A DNA stretch of 64,000 nucleotides from assembly GCA_020853755.1 (NCBI GenBank), contig JADYYG010000046.1, positions 41,076 to 105,075 on the forward strand. Reading direction: 5' to 3'. Source of the DNA: Dehalococcoidia bacterium. Its GTDB lineage: Bacteria > Chloroflexota > Dehalococcoidia > Tepidiformales > Tepidiformaceae. The position numbers and the translations under genes are program-made. Below, piece by piece: positions 34,480-42,499 of the stretch. The number at the start of each line of letters is the position of its first letter. Within the stretch, counting starts at the first letter, position 1. The notes under the pieces were generated by a model. The model made no database searches, had not been told where the DNA came from, and saw nothing but the letters and a program-made list of their open reading frames with translations.

Positions 34480-35505
34480 ATGACGGCAACCCGGACATCG
34501 CGGCGGGCTCGCTCCCAGGAGACGATCGACGAGTACCTGCTGAGCGAGCAACAACTTGCGGACATGTACTACTACATGCTCCTCGCGCGGCGGCTGAACG
34601 AGCGGATGCTCGCACTGAACCGCCAGGGCCGCGCGCCATTCGTTATCGCCGGCGCCGGGCAGGAAGCCGCCCAGGTCGGCGCGGCGATGGCCCTCAAGCG
34701 TGGGACCGACTACCTCGCCCCCTACTACCGTGACCTCGGCATGATGCTGGTTTTCGGGATGACGGCGCGCGAGGCGATGCTCAACCTGCTGGCCAAGCGC
34801 GACGACTGGAACAGCTATGGGCGGCAGATGCCTTCGCACTGGGGCAGCCCTGACCGGAAGATCGTCACGCAGTCGAGTGTGGTGACCACCCAGTTTGTCC
34901 ACGCCGCCGGGATCGCCCTTGCTGCGAAGATGAAAAAGGATCCGATCGTCGTCCTGACCTGTTGCGGCGAAGGCAGCACGAGCCGCGGCGACTTCCACGA
35001 GGCGCTGAACTGGGCGGCCATCCACCAACTGCCGGTCATCTTCTTCGTCCAGAACAACGGCTATGCGATTTCGGAGCGGAACGAGAAGGCGATGCCGGTG
35101 AAGCACGTGGCCGACCGCAAGCGGGCGTACGACATGCAGGGCGCGGTCTGCGACGGGATGGATGGCATCGCGGTGTATCAGACCGTTCGGCCGGCCGTGG
35201 ACCAGGCGCGCAACGGCGGCGGGCCGCACCTCATCGAGGCGAAGTGCTACCGCCTGTGGGCGCACTCGAGCGATGACGACGACAGCCGCTACCGCCCGAA
35301 GAAAGAGCTCGAGGAGTGGGCGAAGAAGGATCCCATCAAGCTCTTCCGGGACCGGGTCGAATCTGACGGCATCTTCCCGCGCGAAGAACTCGACGAGATC
35401 GAAGCGCGCGTCGAGGAAGAGATCCGGGAGGCCGCGCAATGGGCCCTCATGCAACCCGACCCAGCGCCGGAAGACGCCCTCGGGTTCGTCTACAAGGAGC
35501 TTTGA
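34480..35505 (+). CDS. 2-oxoacid dehydrogenase E1 component, alpha subunit
   Basis: TPP-dependent decarboxylase subunit of a pyruvate or branched-chain 2-oxoacid dehydrogenase complex. The 341-residue protein has YMLLARRLNERMLALNRQG, APFVIAGAGQEAAQVG, MPSHWGSPDRKI and the TPP motif GEG (near residue 163) to NN about 30 residues later (FFVQNNGYAIS). The AHSSDDDDSRYR region is the phosphorylation-loop-like segment. It resembles branched-chain (BCKDH) E1alpha more than pyruvate E1alpha, so substrate is open. It is followed by E1beta after 1 bp. Confidence 0.93.
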   Translation: MTATRTSRRARSQETIDEYLLSEQQLADMYYYMLLARRLNERMLALNRQGRAPFVIAGAGQEAAQVGAAMALKRGTDYLAPYYRDLGMMLVFGMTAREAMLNLLAKRDDWNSYGRQMPSHWGSPDRKIVTQSSVVTTQFVHAAGIALAAKMKKDPIVVLTCCGEGSTSRGDFHEALNWAAIHQLPVIFFVQNNGYAISERNEKAMPVKHVADRKRAYDMQGAVCDGMDGIAVYQTVRPAVDQARNGGGPHLIEAKCYRLWAHSSDDDDSRYRPKKELEEWAKKDPIKLFRDRVESDGIFPREELDEIEARVEEEIREAAQWALMQPDPAPEDALGFVYKEL

Positions 35506-35506
35506 G

Positions 35507-36484
35507 ATGGCGTTGATGACCGTCATCGAAGCCGTTCGCTCAACCCTCGACGAGGCGCTGGCGGAAGATGACCGTGTGTTCATCCTCGGCGAGGACGTGG
35601 AAGCCGGCGGCGTGTTTCGCGCCACCGAAGGACTCAAGGCCCGCTACGGCGAGCGGATCATCGATTCGCCGCTCTCCGAATCTTCGATCATCGGGGTGAG
35701 CATTGGGGCGGCGCACTACGGACTGCGGCCCATCGCCGAGATCCAGTTCGCTGACTTCATTCACGCCGGCTTCGACCAACTGTGCAGCGAGGCCTCTCGC
35801 TGGAGCTACCGGACACGCGGGGACGCGTGGCTGCCGATGGTGGTCCGCACCCCGTGGGGCGGCGGAGTCCACGGCGGGCAGCACCATTCGCAGAGCATCG
35901 AGGCGTTCTATTCGCACATGCCCGGGATCAAGGTGGTGGCGCCGGCCTTCCCGGCCGACTACCGCAGCCTGCTGAAGGCGGCGATCGCCGACCCGAACCC
36001 GGTGCTCTTCCTCGAACACAAGCGCACCTATCGACTTATTAGGCAGGAGATGGACGGCGCGCCTGCAGAGACGCGGATCGGCCGGGCACGGATCACGCGG
36101 CGGGGCAACGACCTCACCATCTTCGCCTACGGGTTAATGCTGCATGAGTCACTGGTGGCGGCCGAAACGCTCTCCGGCGAGGGCATCGAAGCCACCGTCG
36201 TCGACTTGCTGACATTGAACCCGATCGACCACGAGACGATCCTGGAAGCGGCAAAGGCAACCGGGAAGGTGCTCATCGTCCACGAAGACGTGCTGACCGG
36301 TGGGCTGGGCGGCGAAATCGCGGCGATCATCGCCGAGCACGCGTTCGAATACCTCGACGCGCCCATCCGTCGCGTGGCCGGGCCGGACATCCCCGCGATG
36401 CCGTTCCACCACGCGATGGAAGACTTCTTCATGCCCAATCGCGACAAAATCGCGACAGCAGCGCGCGAGCTGGCGGCCTACTGA
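35507..36484 (+). CDS. 2-oxoacid dehydrogenase E1 component, beta subunit
   Basis: Transketolase-like partner of E1alpha, 325 residues. Features: MTVIEAVRSTLDEALAEDDRVFILGEDVEAGGVFRATEGL, the catalytic-pocket segment FADFIHAGFDQL, and HSQSIEAFYSHMPGIKVVAPAFPADYRSLLKAAI. The C-terminal domain holds EDVLTGGLGGEIAAII and FHHAMEDFFMP. Starts 1 bp after the E1alpha stop. Confidence 0.94.
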   Translation: MALMTVIEAVRSTLDEALAEDDRVFILGEDVEAGGVFRATEGLKARYGERIIDSPLSESSIIGVSIGAAHYGLRPIAEIQFADFIHAGFDQLCSEASRWSYRTRGDAWLPMVVRTPWGGGVHGGQHHSQSIEAFYSHMPGIKVVAPAFPADYRSLLKAAIADPNPVLFLEHKRTYRLIRQEMDGAPAETRIGRARITRRGNDLTIFAYGLMLHESLVAAETLSGEGIEATVVDLLTLNPIDHETILEAAKATGKVLIVHEDVLTGGLGGEIAAIIAEHAFEYLDAPIRRVAGPDIPAMPFHHAMEDFFMPNRDKIATAARELAAY

Positions 36485-36533
36485 TGCAGCCAACGGCAAG
36501 CTGGGCGCGAACCGCGCAGTCAGGAGCGATGCG

Positions 36534-37841
36534 ATGACGATCGTGAAGATGCCCCAGCTCGGGGAAAGCGTCACCGAGGGCACCATCATCCAGTGGTTCA
36601 AGCAGCCCGGCGACGCGGTGAAGCTCGACGAGCCGCTCTGCGAGATCGAAACGGAGAAGGTGACGGCCGAGCTGCCCTCGGAGTTCGAAGGCACGATGGG
36701 GCGCATCCTCGTGCCACAGGGCGAGACCGTGGAAGTCGGCGTTCCGCTCTGCGAGATCGAAGTCGCGGGAGCGGCGGCCACTGCCCCGGCGGCGGCACTG
36801 CCGGCGGCGCCCGCTACTGCAGCCCCAGCCCGCTGGAGCGGCGGACCGATGGCCATCCCGCCGGAGGAGCCGCCTGTCGTGCTGCCCGTCGCGGCCACGG
36901 CGGCGGTGACTTCCGCGGCGCCAGTCGCAGCGGCGCCGAAGTCGCCACGCACGAACCCGGAGGACCGCTCCCGCTACTACTCGCCGGCCGTGATGCGCCT
37001 TGCGACGGAGCGCGGCATCGATCTCTCGCAGGTGACCGGGAGCGGCATTGGCGGACGCATCACCCGGAAGGACGTCGAGGCGTTCATACCAGCAACACCC
37101 GCGGCGGCGCCCATGGCCCCGGCGGCAGCCGTTGGAGCGGCTGCATCCGGAACGGGGGCCGCGTACCAGGTCGTTGCACTTTCGCCAACGCGGAAGACCA
37201 TCGCCGAACACCTCACCCGTTCGAACGTGGAAGCGCCACAGGCATGGACGATGGTCGAGTGCGACGTCACCGGGCTGGTGGCCCGGCGGACACGGGAGAA
37301 GGAGCGGTTCGAGCAGCAGGAAGGGTTCAGCCTCACGTTGCTGCCGTACTTCACGGCAGCCGTGTGCGAGACGCTGCGGGATTACCCGATGCTCAACGCG
37401 CGCTGGGAGGGCGGCGAACTCCGCCACTACACTGCGCTCAACGTGGCCATTGCCGTCGCGACCGAGACCGGGCTCGTGACGCCGGTCGTGCGGGATGCGG
37501 GCGACCTCAGTGTCTTCGGGCTGGCCAAACGGTTCGACGACCTGACGCGGCGGGCGCACGCGCGCAAACTCCGGATCGAGGACATCGACGGCGGAACGTT
37601 CACCGTGAACAACACCGGTTCCTTCGGCTCTATCGCCTCCAAGCCAATCGTGAACGTGCCCCAGGTAGCGATTGTGACGATGGAGCGGGCGGTCAAGCGG
37701 CCGGTGGTGATGGCGAACGACGCCATTGCGGTGCGCTCAATGATGAACGTCTGCCTGAGTTTCGACCACCGGGCACTGGACGGGTTCGAGGCCGGCGGCT
37801 TCCTGGCGGCGCTCAAGCGGCGGCTGGAAGCGATCGAGTAG
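36534..37841 (+). CDS. Dihydrolipoamide acyltransferase E2 component
   Basis: Core acyltransferase of the complex, 435 residues. Lipoyl domain at 1-75 with the lipoylated Lys in IETEKVTAEL (near residue 42). Ala/Pro linker 80-145, E1/E3-binding domain about 148-185 (SPAVMRLATERGIDLSQVTGSGIGGRITRKDV), second linker, then catalytic domain from about 215 with the HxxxDG motif in SFDHRALDG. One lipoyl domain only. No E3 (dihydrolipoamide dehydrogenase) gene is in the window. Ribosome site AGGAG. Confidence 0.94.
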   Translation: MTIVKMPQLGESVTEGTIIQWFKQPGDAVKLDEPLCEIETEKVTAELPSEFEGTMGRILVPQGETVEVGVPLCEIEVAGAAATAPAAALPAAPATAAPARWSGGPMAIPPEEPPVVLPVAATAAVTSAAPVAAAPKSPRTNPEDRSRYYSPAVMRLATERGIDLSQVTGSGIGGRITRKDVEAFIPATPAAAPMAPAAAVGAAASGTGAAYQVVALSPTRKTIAEHLTRSNVEAPQAWTMVECDVTGLVARRTREKERFEQQEGFSLTLLPYFTAAVCETLRDYPMLNARWEGGELRHYTALNVAIAVATETGLVTPVVRDAGDLSVFGLAKRFDDLTRRAHARKLRIEDIDGGTFTVNNTGSFGSIASKPIVNVPQVAIVTMERAVKRPVVMANDAIAVRSMMNVCLSFDHRALDGFEAGGFLAALKRRLEAIE

Positions 37842-37881
37842 GACTCGATGCAAGGCAGCGTCTGCCTGTAGGCTCCGAAGG

Positions 37882-38721
37882 ATGCAGCACGACTTCGAAG
37901 CCTGTGACCTGACGCCTTCGGCAGCCCACCTGGACGAGATCGATGAGCTTCGCGCTTCGATCGACTGGGGTCCGGGATCGTGGACGATTGGGCCGATGCT
38001 GCGTACCGGTGGCCGGGTGCTTGCCCTGCGCGACGAAACGGGCAGGCTGGCAGCGATGGGCGGCGCCGCGGTGATGGCGCCGGGGGGCTTCATCTGCAAC
38101 ATGGTGGTCCGCCCGGAGCACAAACGGCGCGGCATGGGACGCCGGATCTTCAACGAACTGATCGCCTGGCTGCAGCAGAACGGACACGCAAGCATCCAGC
38201 TGGAGGCGACGGACGAGGGGCGGCCGCTGTATGAGCAGGCGGGGTTCCGCGTCCGATGGCATTCCATCGGCAGCACACTGAGCGCGCCGCCGGAGCGCGG
38301 GGACGAAACCGGTCTCGAGGTCCTCCAGACCGGGGACTGGCCCGGCATCGCCGCGCTCGACCGGCAGGCAACGGGAGCCGAACGAACGGCCCTGTTCCGC
38401 CAACTGACGGCCTGGGAAGGCTTTCGGGAAGGCCTGGTCCTCCGCGAGGGCGGTTCAATCGCCGGCTATGGCCTGCGGTTCGCGAACCGGATCGGTCCGG
38501 TGGTTGCAGCCTCGCCAGGCGCGGCCGAGCGGCTGGCGCGCGCGTTGGCGGCCCGCAGCGAGCGGGGAACGATCGCGACCATCGGTCACCCGCAGCATGC
38601 CACGCTGTGGCAGGGTCTCGGCTTCGACGTAACGCCGTTCGACGCCCGCATGGCCCTCGGACCGGACCTCCCGGGCGACCCGTCCATGGTCTACTGCATG
38701 CTCAACGGTGGGCTCGGCTAG
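37882..38721 (+). CDS. GNAT N-acetyltransferase with two GNAT-like domains
   Basis: A 279-residue protein. The N-terminal GNAT domain (about 1-140) has the acetyl-CoA loop VVRPEHKRRGMGRRIF and the LYEQAGFR ending. The C-terminal part (about 145-279) resembles the second domain of YitH-type proteins (AGYGLRFANRIGPVVAASPGAAERLARALA and WQGLGF). The acceptor substrate is not predictable. It lies 40 bp after the E2 gene and convergent with the acyl-CoA dehydrogenase gene. Confidence 0.88.
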   Translation: MQHDFEACDLTPSAAHLDEIDELRASIDWGPGSWTIGPMLRTGGRVLALRDETGRLAAMGGAAVMAPGGFICNMVVRPEHKRRGMGRRIFNELIAWLQQNGHASIQLEATDEGRPLYEQAGFRVRWHSIGSTLSAPPERGDETGLEVLQTGDWPGIAALDRQATGAERTALFRQLTAWEGFREGLVLREGGSIAGYGLRFANRIGPVVAASPGAAERLARALAARSERGTIATIGHPQHATLWQGLGFDVTPFDARMALGPDLPGDPSMVYCMLNGGLG

Positions 38722-38746
38722 CCGGCCCGTCGCTCCGCGCCCGGGC

Positions 38747-39931
38747 CTATCCCCGCTTCGGCGAAGCTTCGAGGGCCCGGCCGATGACCATCCGTTGAAT
38801 CTGGTTGGTGCCTTCGAAGATCTGGAAGATCTTGGCGTCGCGGACCCACTTTTCGACCGGGTGTTCGCGCATGTAGCCCTGTCCGCCGAGCACCTGGACG
38901 GCGTCGACGGTGACCTTCATGGCCATATCGCTGGCGAAGCACTTGGCCATCGAACCTTCGGCCTGGAGGTAGGGGACGTTCGCGCCGGCCATCCAGGCGG
39001 CCCGCCAGACCATCATCCGGGCCGAATCGACGGCCATCGCCATGTCGGCCAGCATGAAGCTGACACCCTGGTTCTTCATGATCGAACGGCCGAACTGGAC
39101 GCGCTCCTTCGCGTAGTCGAGGGCGTATTCGTAGGCGGCGCGGCCGATGCCGAGGGCGTAGGCGCCGACCACTGGGCGGGTCCGTTCGAGCGTCATGAGG
39201 GCGCCGAGCGCGCCGGGGCCAGCCGAACCGCCGGGCGTGCTCGGGGCGCCGAGCTTGTTCACGGCCGGGATGCGGCAGTCGTTGAAGACCACGTTGGCGG
39301 TGTGGCTGGCGCGGATGCCCATCTTCTTCCACGTCGTGCCTTCTTCGAGGCCGGGGGTCCCCTTCGGGACCACATAGGCGCCGATGCCTCCCCAGCCCTT
39401 CGAGCGGTCTTCGGTGGCGAAAACCACATGGACATCCGCGATGTTGCCGTTCGTGATGAACTGCTTCTCGCCGTTCAGGATGTAGTCATCGCCGTCGCGG
39501 GTGGCCGTGGTCTGGATGTTGGATACGTCCGAACCGGCGTCGGGCTCGGTCAGGCACATGGCCCCGAGGTGGACCTCGTCGGCGTCGGAGGAGATGCGGG
39601 CCATCCACTCCACCCGCTGCTCGGGGCTGGCCGTCGCCATGATGGCCGCGCCAGCGAGGCCGGAGCTGTTGATGGCCAGGGCGATACCTGCGCAGCCCCA
39701 GGAAAGTTCTTCGCTGAGGATGCTCGGGATGAGCGAGGACGACGCGCCATCGAGCACGGACCCGGATTTAGAGACGCCGAAACCGATGCCGGCGGCCTTC
39801 TTGATCAGGTCGTAGGGGACTTCTTCGCGCTCGTCATAGTAGGCCGCAACTGGGCGGATCTCCTTACGCGCGAACTCATGTGCCACCTGCTGGACCATGC
39901 GCTCTTCTTCGGAAAGTTCGAAAGAAACCAT
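38747..39931 (-). CDS. Acyl-CoA dehydrogenase
   Basis: FAD flavoprotein oxidising acyl-CoA to 2-enoyl-CoA in fatty-acid or branched-chain degradation. The 394-residue protein has LSEEERMVQQVAHEFARKEI, AMCLTEPDAGSDVSNIQTTA (FAD/substrate signature 1), QFITNGNIAD, QVLGGQGYMREHPVEKWVRDAKIFQIFEGTNQIQR with the probable catalytic Glu in FEGT. The ATG at 39931 gives the family start MVSFELSEEER and has GGAGCG upstream. A symmetrical GTTTACC/GGTAAAC site lies 34 bp before the start. Chain-length specificity is unknown. Confidence 0.95.
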   Translation of the reverse strand: MVSFELSEEERMVQQVAHEFARKEIRPVAAYYDEREEVPYDLIKKAAGIGFGVSKSGSVLDGASSSLIPSILSEELSWGCAGIALAINSSGLAGAAIMATASPEQRVEWMARISSDADEVHLGAMCLTEPDAGSDVSNIQTTATRDGDDYILNGEKQFITNGNIADVHVVFATEDRSKGWGGIGAYVVPKGTPGLEEGTTWKKMGIRASHTANVVFNDCRIPAVNKLGAPSTPGGSAGPGALGALMTLERTRPVVGAYALGIGRAAYEYALDYAKERVQFGRSIMKNQGVSFMLADMAMAVDSARMMVWRAAWMAGANVPYLQAEGSMAKCFASDMAMKVTVDAVQVLGGQGYMREHPVEKWVRDAKIFQIFEGTNQIQRMVIGRALEASPKRG

Positions 39932-39964
39932 CGTTGCGCTCCATTCGTTATCGAGTGAGCCACA

Positions 39965-39982
39965 GTTTACCATCCGGTAAAC
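39965..39982. promoter_or_regulatory. Candidate operator upstream of acyl-CoA dehydrogenase
   Basis: GTTTACC (39965-39971), ATCC, GGTAAAC (39976-39982): a perfect 7-bp inverted repeat with a 4-bp spacer, of the kind bound by TetR-type fatty-acid regulators. The position, 34 bp before the gene start, fits a repressor site. Confidence 0.5.
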
Positions 39983-40266
39983 AGGCGCCCGCGCGACCGC
40001 CGAAGCTGGCGACCGCCGCTGCAGATTCGGCGATGATCGGCCCGGGTTCGCGACACGAACCGGCCAAAGACGGCAACATGTTATGACGTGGACGCGAGAT
40101 AACCGGGATGGTGGCCGCCATGCTTGTCGGTGATGATGTTGCAGGCCTGTTTCGGCGGCGGGATCTTCACAAAGATCGGTCAGATTTCCATGGACAGCCC
40201 GCGAGCGCCCTGACTATCATGGCGCCGCCCCTGAGTTACCACCGTTATGCACCGAGGTTAAGCGAC
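39983..40266. other. Intergenic region before the recombinase
   Basis: No convincing gene or RNA. A GGTTCG/CGAACC hairpin (40045-40061) and a GATCTT-CACAA-AGATC hairpin (around 40170) are present. In-frame starts upstream of the recombinase GTG occur at 40108 and 40219, so part of this may be coding if translation starts earlier. Confidence 0.4.
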
Positions 40267-41172
40267 GTGTCAGACGAGCGCATAGGTCAGTTTTTGAATT
40301 TTTTGGCGGTCGAAAAGAACGCCTCCAGCAACACCATCGCAGCCTACCGGAACGACCTCAACCAGTTCCTTGCGTTCATCGCCGAGCGCTCGCCGGGGCG
40401 GACCATCGACGGCATCACGCATGAGCTTATCGTCGCTTATGTCGAACACCTCCGTGTCGTGGCCCAGTACAAGGATGCGACCGTGGCGCGGAAGGTGGCG
40501 GCGGTGAAGTCGTTCTACGGGTTCCTTTCGGCCGACGGCCTGGTGGATGCGGACCCGACCGAGCAGTTGAAGTCGCCCCAGGTGGGGAAGACGCTTCCGC
40601 GGGCGCTGACCGTGGAGGAAGTGGACGAACTGCTCGAACAGCCGGCACGGCGGAACACCCCGGAAGCGCGCCGCGACAAGGCGATGCTGGAACTGCTGTA
40701 CGCCACCGGCCTGCGCGTCACCGAACTCGTCTCGCTGGACGTGACGGACATCGCCCTCGAAAGCGACCCCGTGACCGTGCGCTGCGTCGGCAAAGGCGAA
40801 CGTGAGCGCGTGCTGCCCCTGCACCAGCGGCCGGTGGACGAGCTCCGGCAGTACATCTTCCACGTGCGGCCGCGGCTGGTGCGAAACCGCCGCGAACCGG
40901 CGCTCTTTGTGAACCGCCGCGGGGAGCGGCTGACCCGCCAGGGTTTCTGGCTGATCCTGAAGAACTACGCGAAGGACGCCCACCTCGATAAAGCGATCAC
41001 GCCGCACACGCTTCGGCACACGTTCGCCACGCACATGCTCTCGGGCGGGATGCCGCTCCGGAATGTGCAGGACGCCCTCGGGCACGCGAGCATTTCGACC
41101 ACCCAGATTTACACGCACCTCACCGGCGACCAGAAGCGGCGCGAGTACGACAAGGCGCACCCGCGCGCCTGA
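40267..41172 (+). CDS. xerD: Tyrosine recombinase XerC/XerD
   Basis: Site-specific recombinase that resolves chromosome dimers. The 301-residue protein has an N-terminal core-binding SAM-like domain (FLNFLAVEKNASSNTIAAYRNDLNQFLAF) and the catalytic domain with Arg in LLYATGLRVTELVSL, HTLRHTFATHML (HxxR), LGHASISTTQIYTHL with the nucleophile Tyr. The GTG at 40267 gives the standard length and has GAGG upstream; an ATG at 40219 would add 16 residues. XerC versus XerD cannot be told. No dif site was looked for beyond this window. A strong terminator follows. Confidence 0.93.
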   Translation: MSDERIGQFLNFLAVEKNASSNTIAAYRNDLNQFLAFIAERSPGRTIDGITHELIVAYVEHLRVVAQYKDATVARKVAAVKSFYGFLSADGLVDADPTEQLKSPQVGKTLPRALTVEEVDELLEQPARRNTPEARRDKAMLELLYATGLRVTELVSLDVTDIALESDPVTVRCVGKGERERVLPLHQRPVDELRQYIFHVRPRLVRNRREPALFVNRRGERLTRQGFWLILKNYAKDAHLDKAITPHTLRHTFATHMLSGGMPLRNVQDALGHASISTTQIYTHLTGDQKRREYDKAHPRA

Positions 41173-41200
41173 GACGCCCGTCAATCGCCCACATTCGCTG

Positions 41201-41228
41201 TACAGGCACGCCAACGGGCGTGCCTGTA
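41201..41228 (+). terminator. 12-bp hairpin after xerD
   Basis: TACAGGCACGCC (41201-41212) pairs perfectly with GGCGTGCCTGTA (41217-41228) around AACG, then GTCTTTCC. Acts as terminator of xerD; it lies just before the next gene's GTG start. Confidence 0.75.
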
Positions 41229-41238
41229 GTCTTTCCGG

Positions 41239-42120
41239 GTGGCTCTCCCCGCCGGGCTGATGGCAGCCCTCACCGCCCCCGTGGCGCTCCCTGAACTACG
41301 TGACCTCGACCGGCGGGGCGAACTCGGCCGGCTCATCCCCGAACTGGATGCGGGCCGCGCCTTCAAGCAGCCCGAACTGCACTACTACGACGTGCTCGAA
41401 CACAACCTCTCAGCCATAGGGGCGTTCGATGCTGCCGCCGGCCAAACACCGGAGGGGGCCGAACTGCGCGCCGAGGTCTCGTGGCTGGACTTCGATGCGA
41501 GCTTCGCGGGCGAACTGGACGGCGTGCCGGTGCTCGCGCTCTCGCGGCTGGCCACCCTCCTCCACGATGTCGCCAAACCCGCGACAGCTATCTTCGACGA
41601 CGGCCGGCTGCGCTTTCCCCGGCACGGCCCCCGCGGGGCCGAACTGATGCGCGAACGGCTGCCGGAACTTGGGTTTGGCCCGGCGGCGACGGACTTCGTG
41701 GCAAGGCTCATCCGGAACCACCTGCGCCCCGGCGAACTGGTAAAGAACTGGCCGGTGAGCGACCGCGCGGTGCGAAAGTTCGTGAGCGACATCGACGGTC
41801 ACGTCATCCCCCTGATGGTGCTGAACCTTGCCGATGGGTGGGCTACCCGCGGCCCGGGGTACACGCGCGAGAACTTCCGCCGGCACTGCGCGTTCGTGAA
41901 CTACGTGGCGGCGCGTGCTTACGCGGCCAGCGACGAAGGCGAGCCGCCGCTCGTCACCGGGGACGACCTGATCGCAGAACTTGACCTGCCCGGTGGACGC
42001 TTGTTAGGGGCTGTCCTAACATCGGTTCGCCGAGCCCAACTCGAAGGGGCCGTTTCGACGAAGCCCGAGGCACTTGCGCTGGCACGCTCGGTCCTGGAGA
42101 CCCTGATAGCCGCAGAGTAG
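41239..42120 (+). CDS. HD-domain protein like the C-terminal half of CCA-adding enzyme
   Basis: A 293-residue protein resembling the RNA-binding and HD part of bacterial CCA-tRNA nucleotidyltransferase/poly(A) polymerase. Features: RLIPELDAGRAFKQPELHYYDVLEHNL, the HD motif LLHDVAKPATA, then HGPRGAELMRERL and a second His (FVARLIRNHLRP), and a C-terminal LLGAVLTSVRRAQLEGAVSTKPEALALAR. The N-terminal nucleotidyltransferase domain with its GxDxD motif is absent; upstream sequence is the xerD terminator. It may be a stand-alone phosphohydrolase. GTG start at 41239. Confidence 0.8.
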   Translation: MALPAGLMAALTAPVALPELRDLDRRGELGRLIPELDAGRAFKQPELHYYDVLEHNLSAIGAFDAAAGQTPEGAELRAEVSWLDFDASFAGELDGVPVLALSRLATLLHDVAKPATAIFDDGRLRFPRHGPRGAELMRERLPELGFGPAATDFVARLIRNHLRPGELVKNWPVSDRAVRKFVSDIDGHVIPLMVLNLADGWATRGPGYTRENFRRHCAFVNYVAARAYAASDEGEPPLVTGDDLIAELDLPGGRLLGAVLTSVRRAQLEGAVSTKPEALALARSVLETLIAAE

Positions 42121-42151
42121 AAGGCCCGGGGCCCGAGCAGGAGTTCCCGCC

Positions 42152-42499
42152 ATGACCGCAATGTGGCAGGTGATCTTTTATACCGGTTTCGCGGTGATCG
42201 CCTTCTACTTCTTCCTTCTTCGCCCGGTCCTCCAGGAGCAGAAGTCGCGCCGCAAGGCCGTCCGCCAACTCCAGGTGGGCGATGAGATCGTGACCACCGG
42301 AGGCCTCATCGGCGAAGTGAAAGACGTCGTTGTGCCGGTTGACGGTCCGACGGAACTGATCCTCGAGATTGCTCCCGGGGTGCGCGTACGGGCCCTGACC
42401 GACGCCGTTGCCCGCCGCCTGAGCACGCTCGAACCGGAAGAAACACCAGCATCCCCAACCGAGGCCGCGCCCGGCGAGGTTTCCCACACCAGTGCGTAG
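42152..42499 (+). CDS. yajC: Preprotein translocase subunit YajC
   Basis: Small membrane component associated with SecDF, 115 residues: one N-terminal membrane helix (VIFYTGFAVIAFYFFLLRPVLQEQK), then QLQVGDEIVTTGGLIGEVKDV, the family signature. Its end overlaps the GTG start of secD. Confidence 0.94.
   Translation: MTAMWQVIFYTGFAVIAFYFFLLRPVLQEQKSRRKAVRQLQVGDEIVTTGGLIGEVKDVVVPVDGPTELILEIAPGVRVRALTDAVARRLSTLEPEETPASPTEAAPGEVSHTSA

Noticed and set aside
40045..40061. GGTTCG/CGAACC hairpin as part of a tRNA
   Set aside because: No acceptor stem, D-arm or anticodon arm surrounds it.
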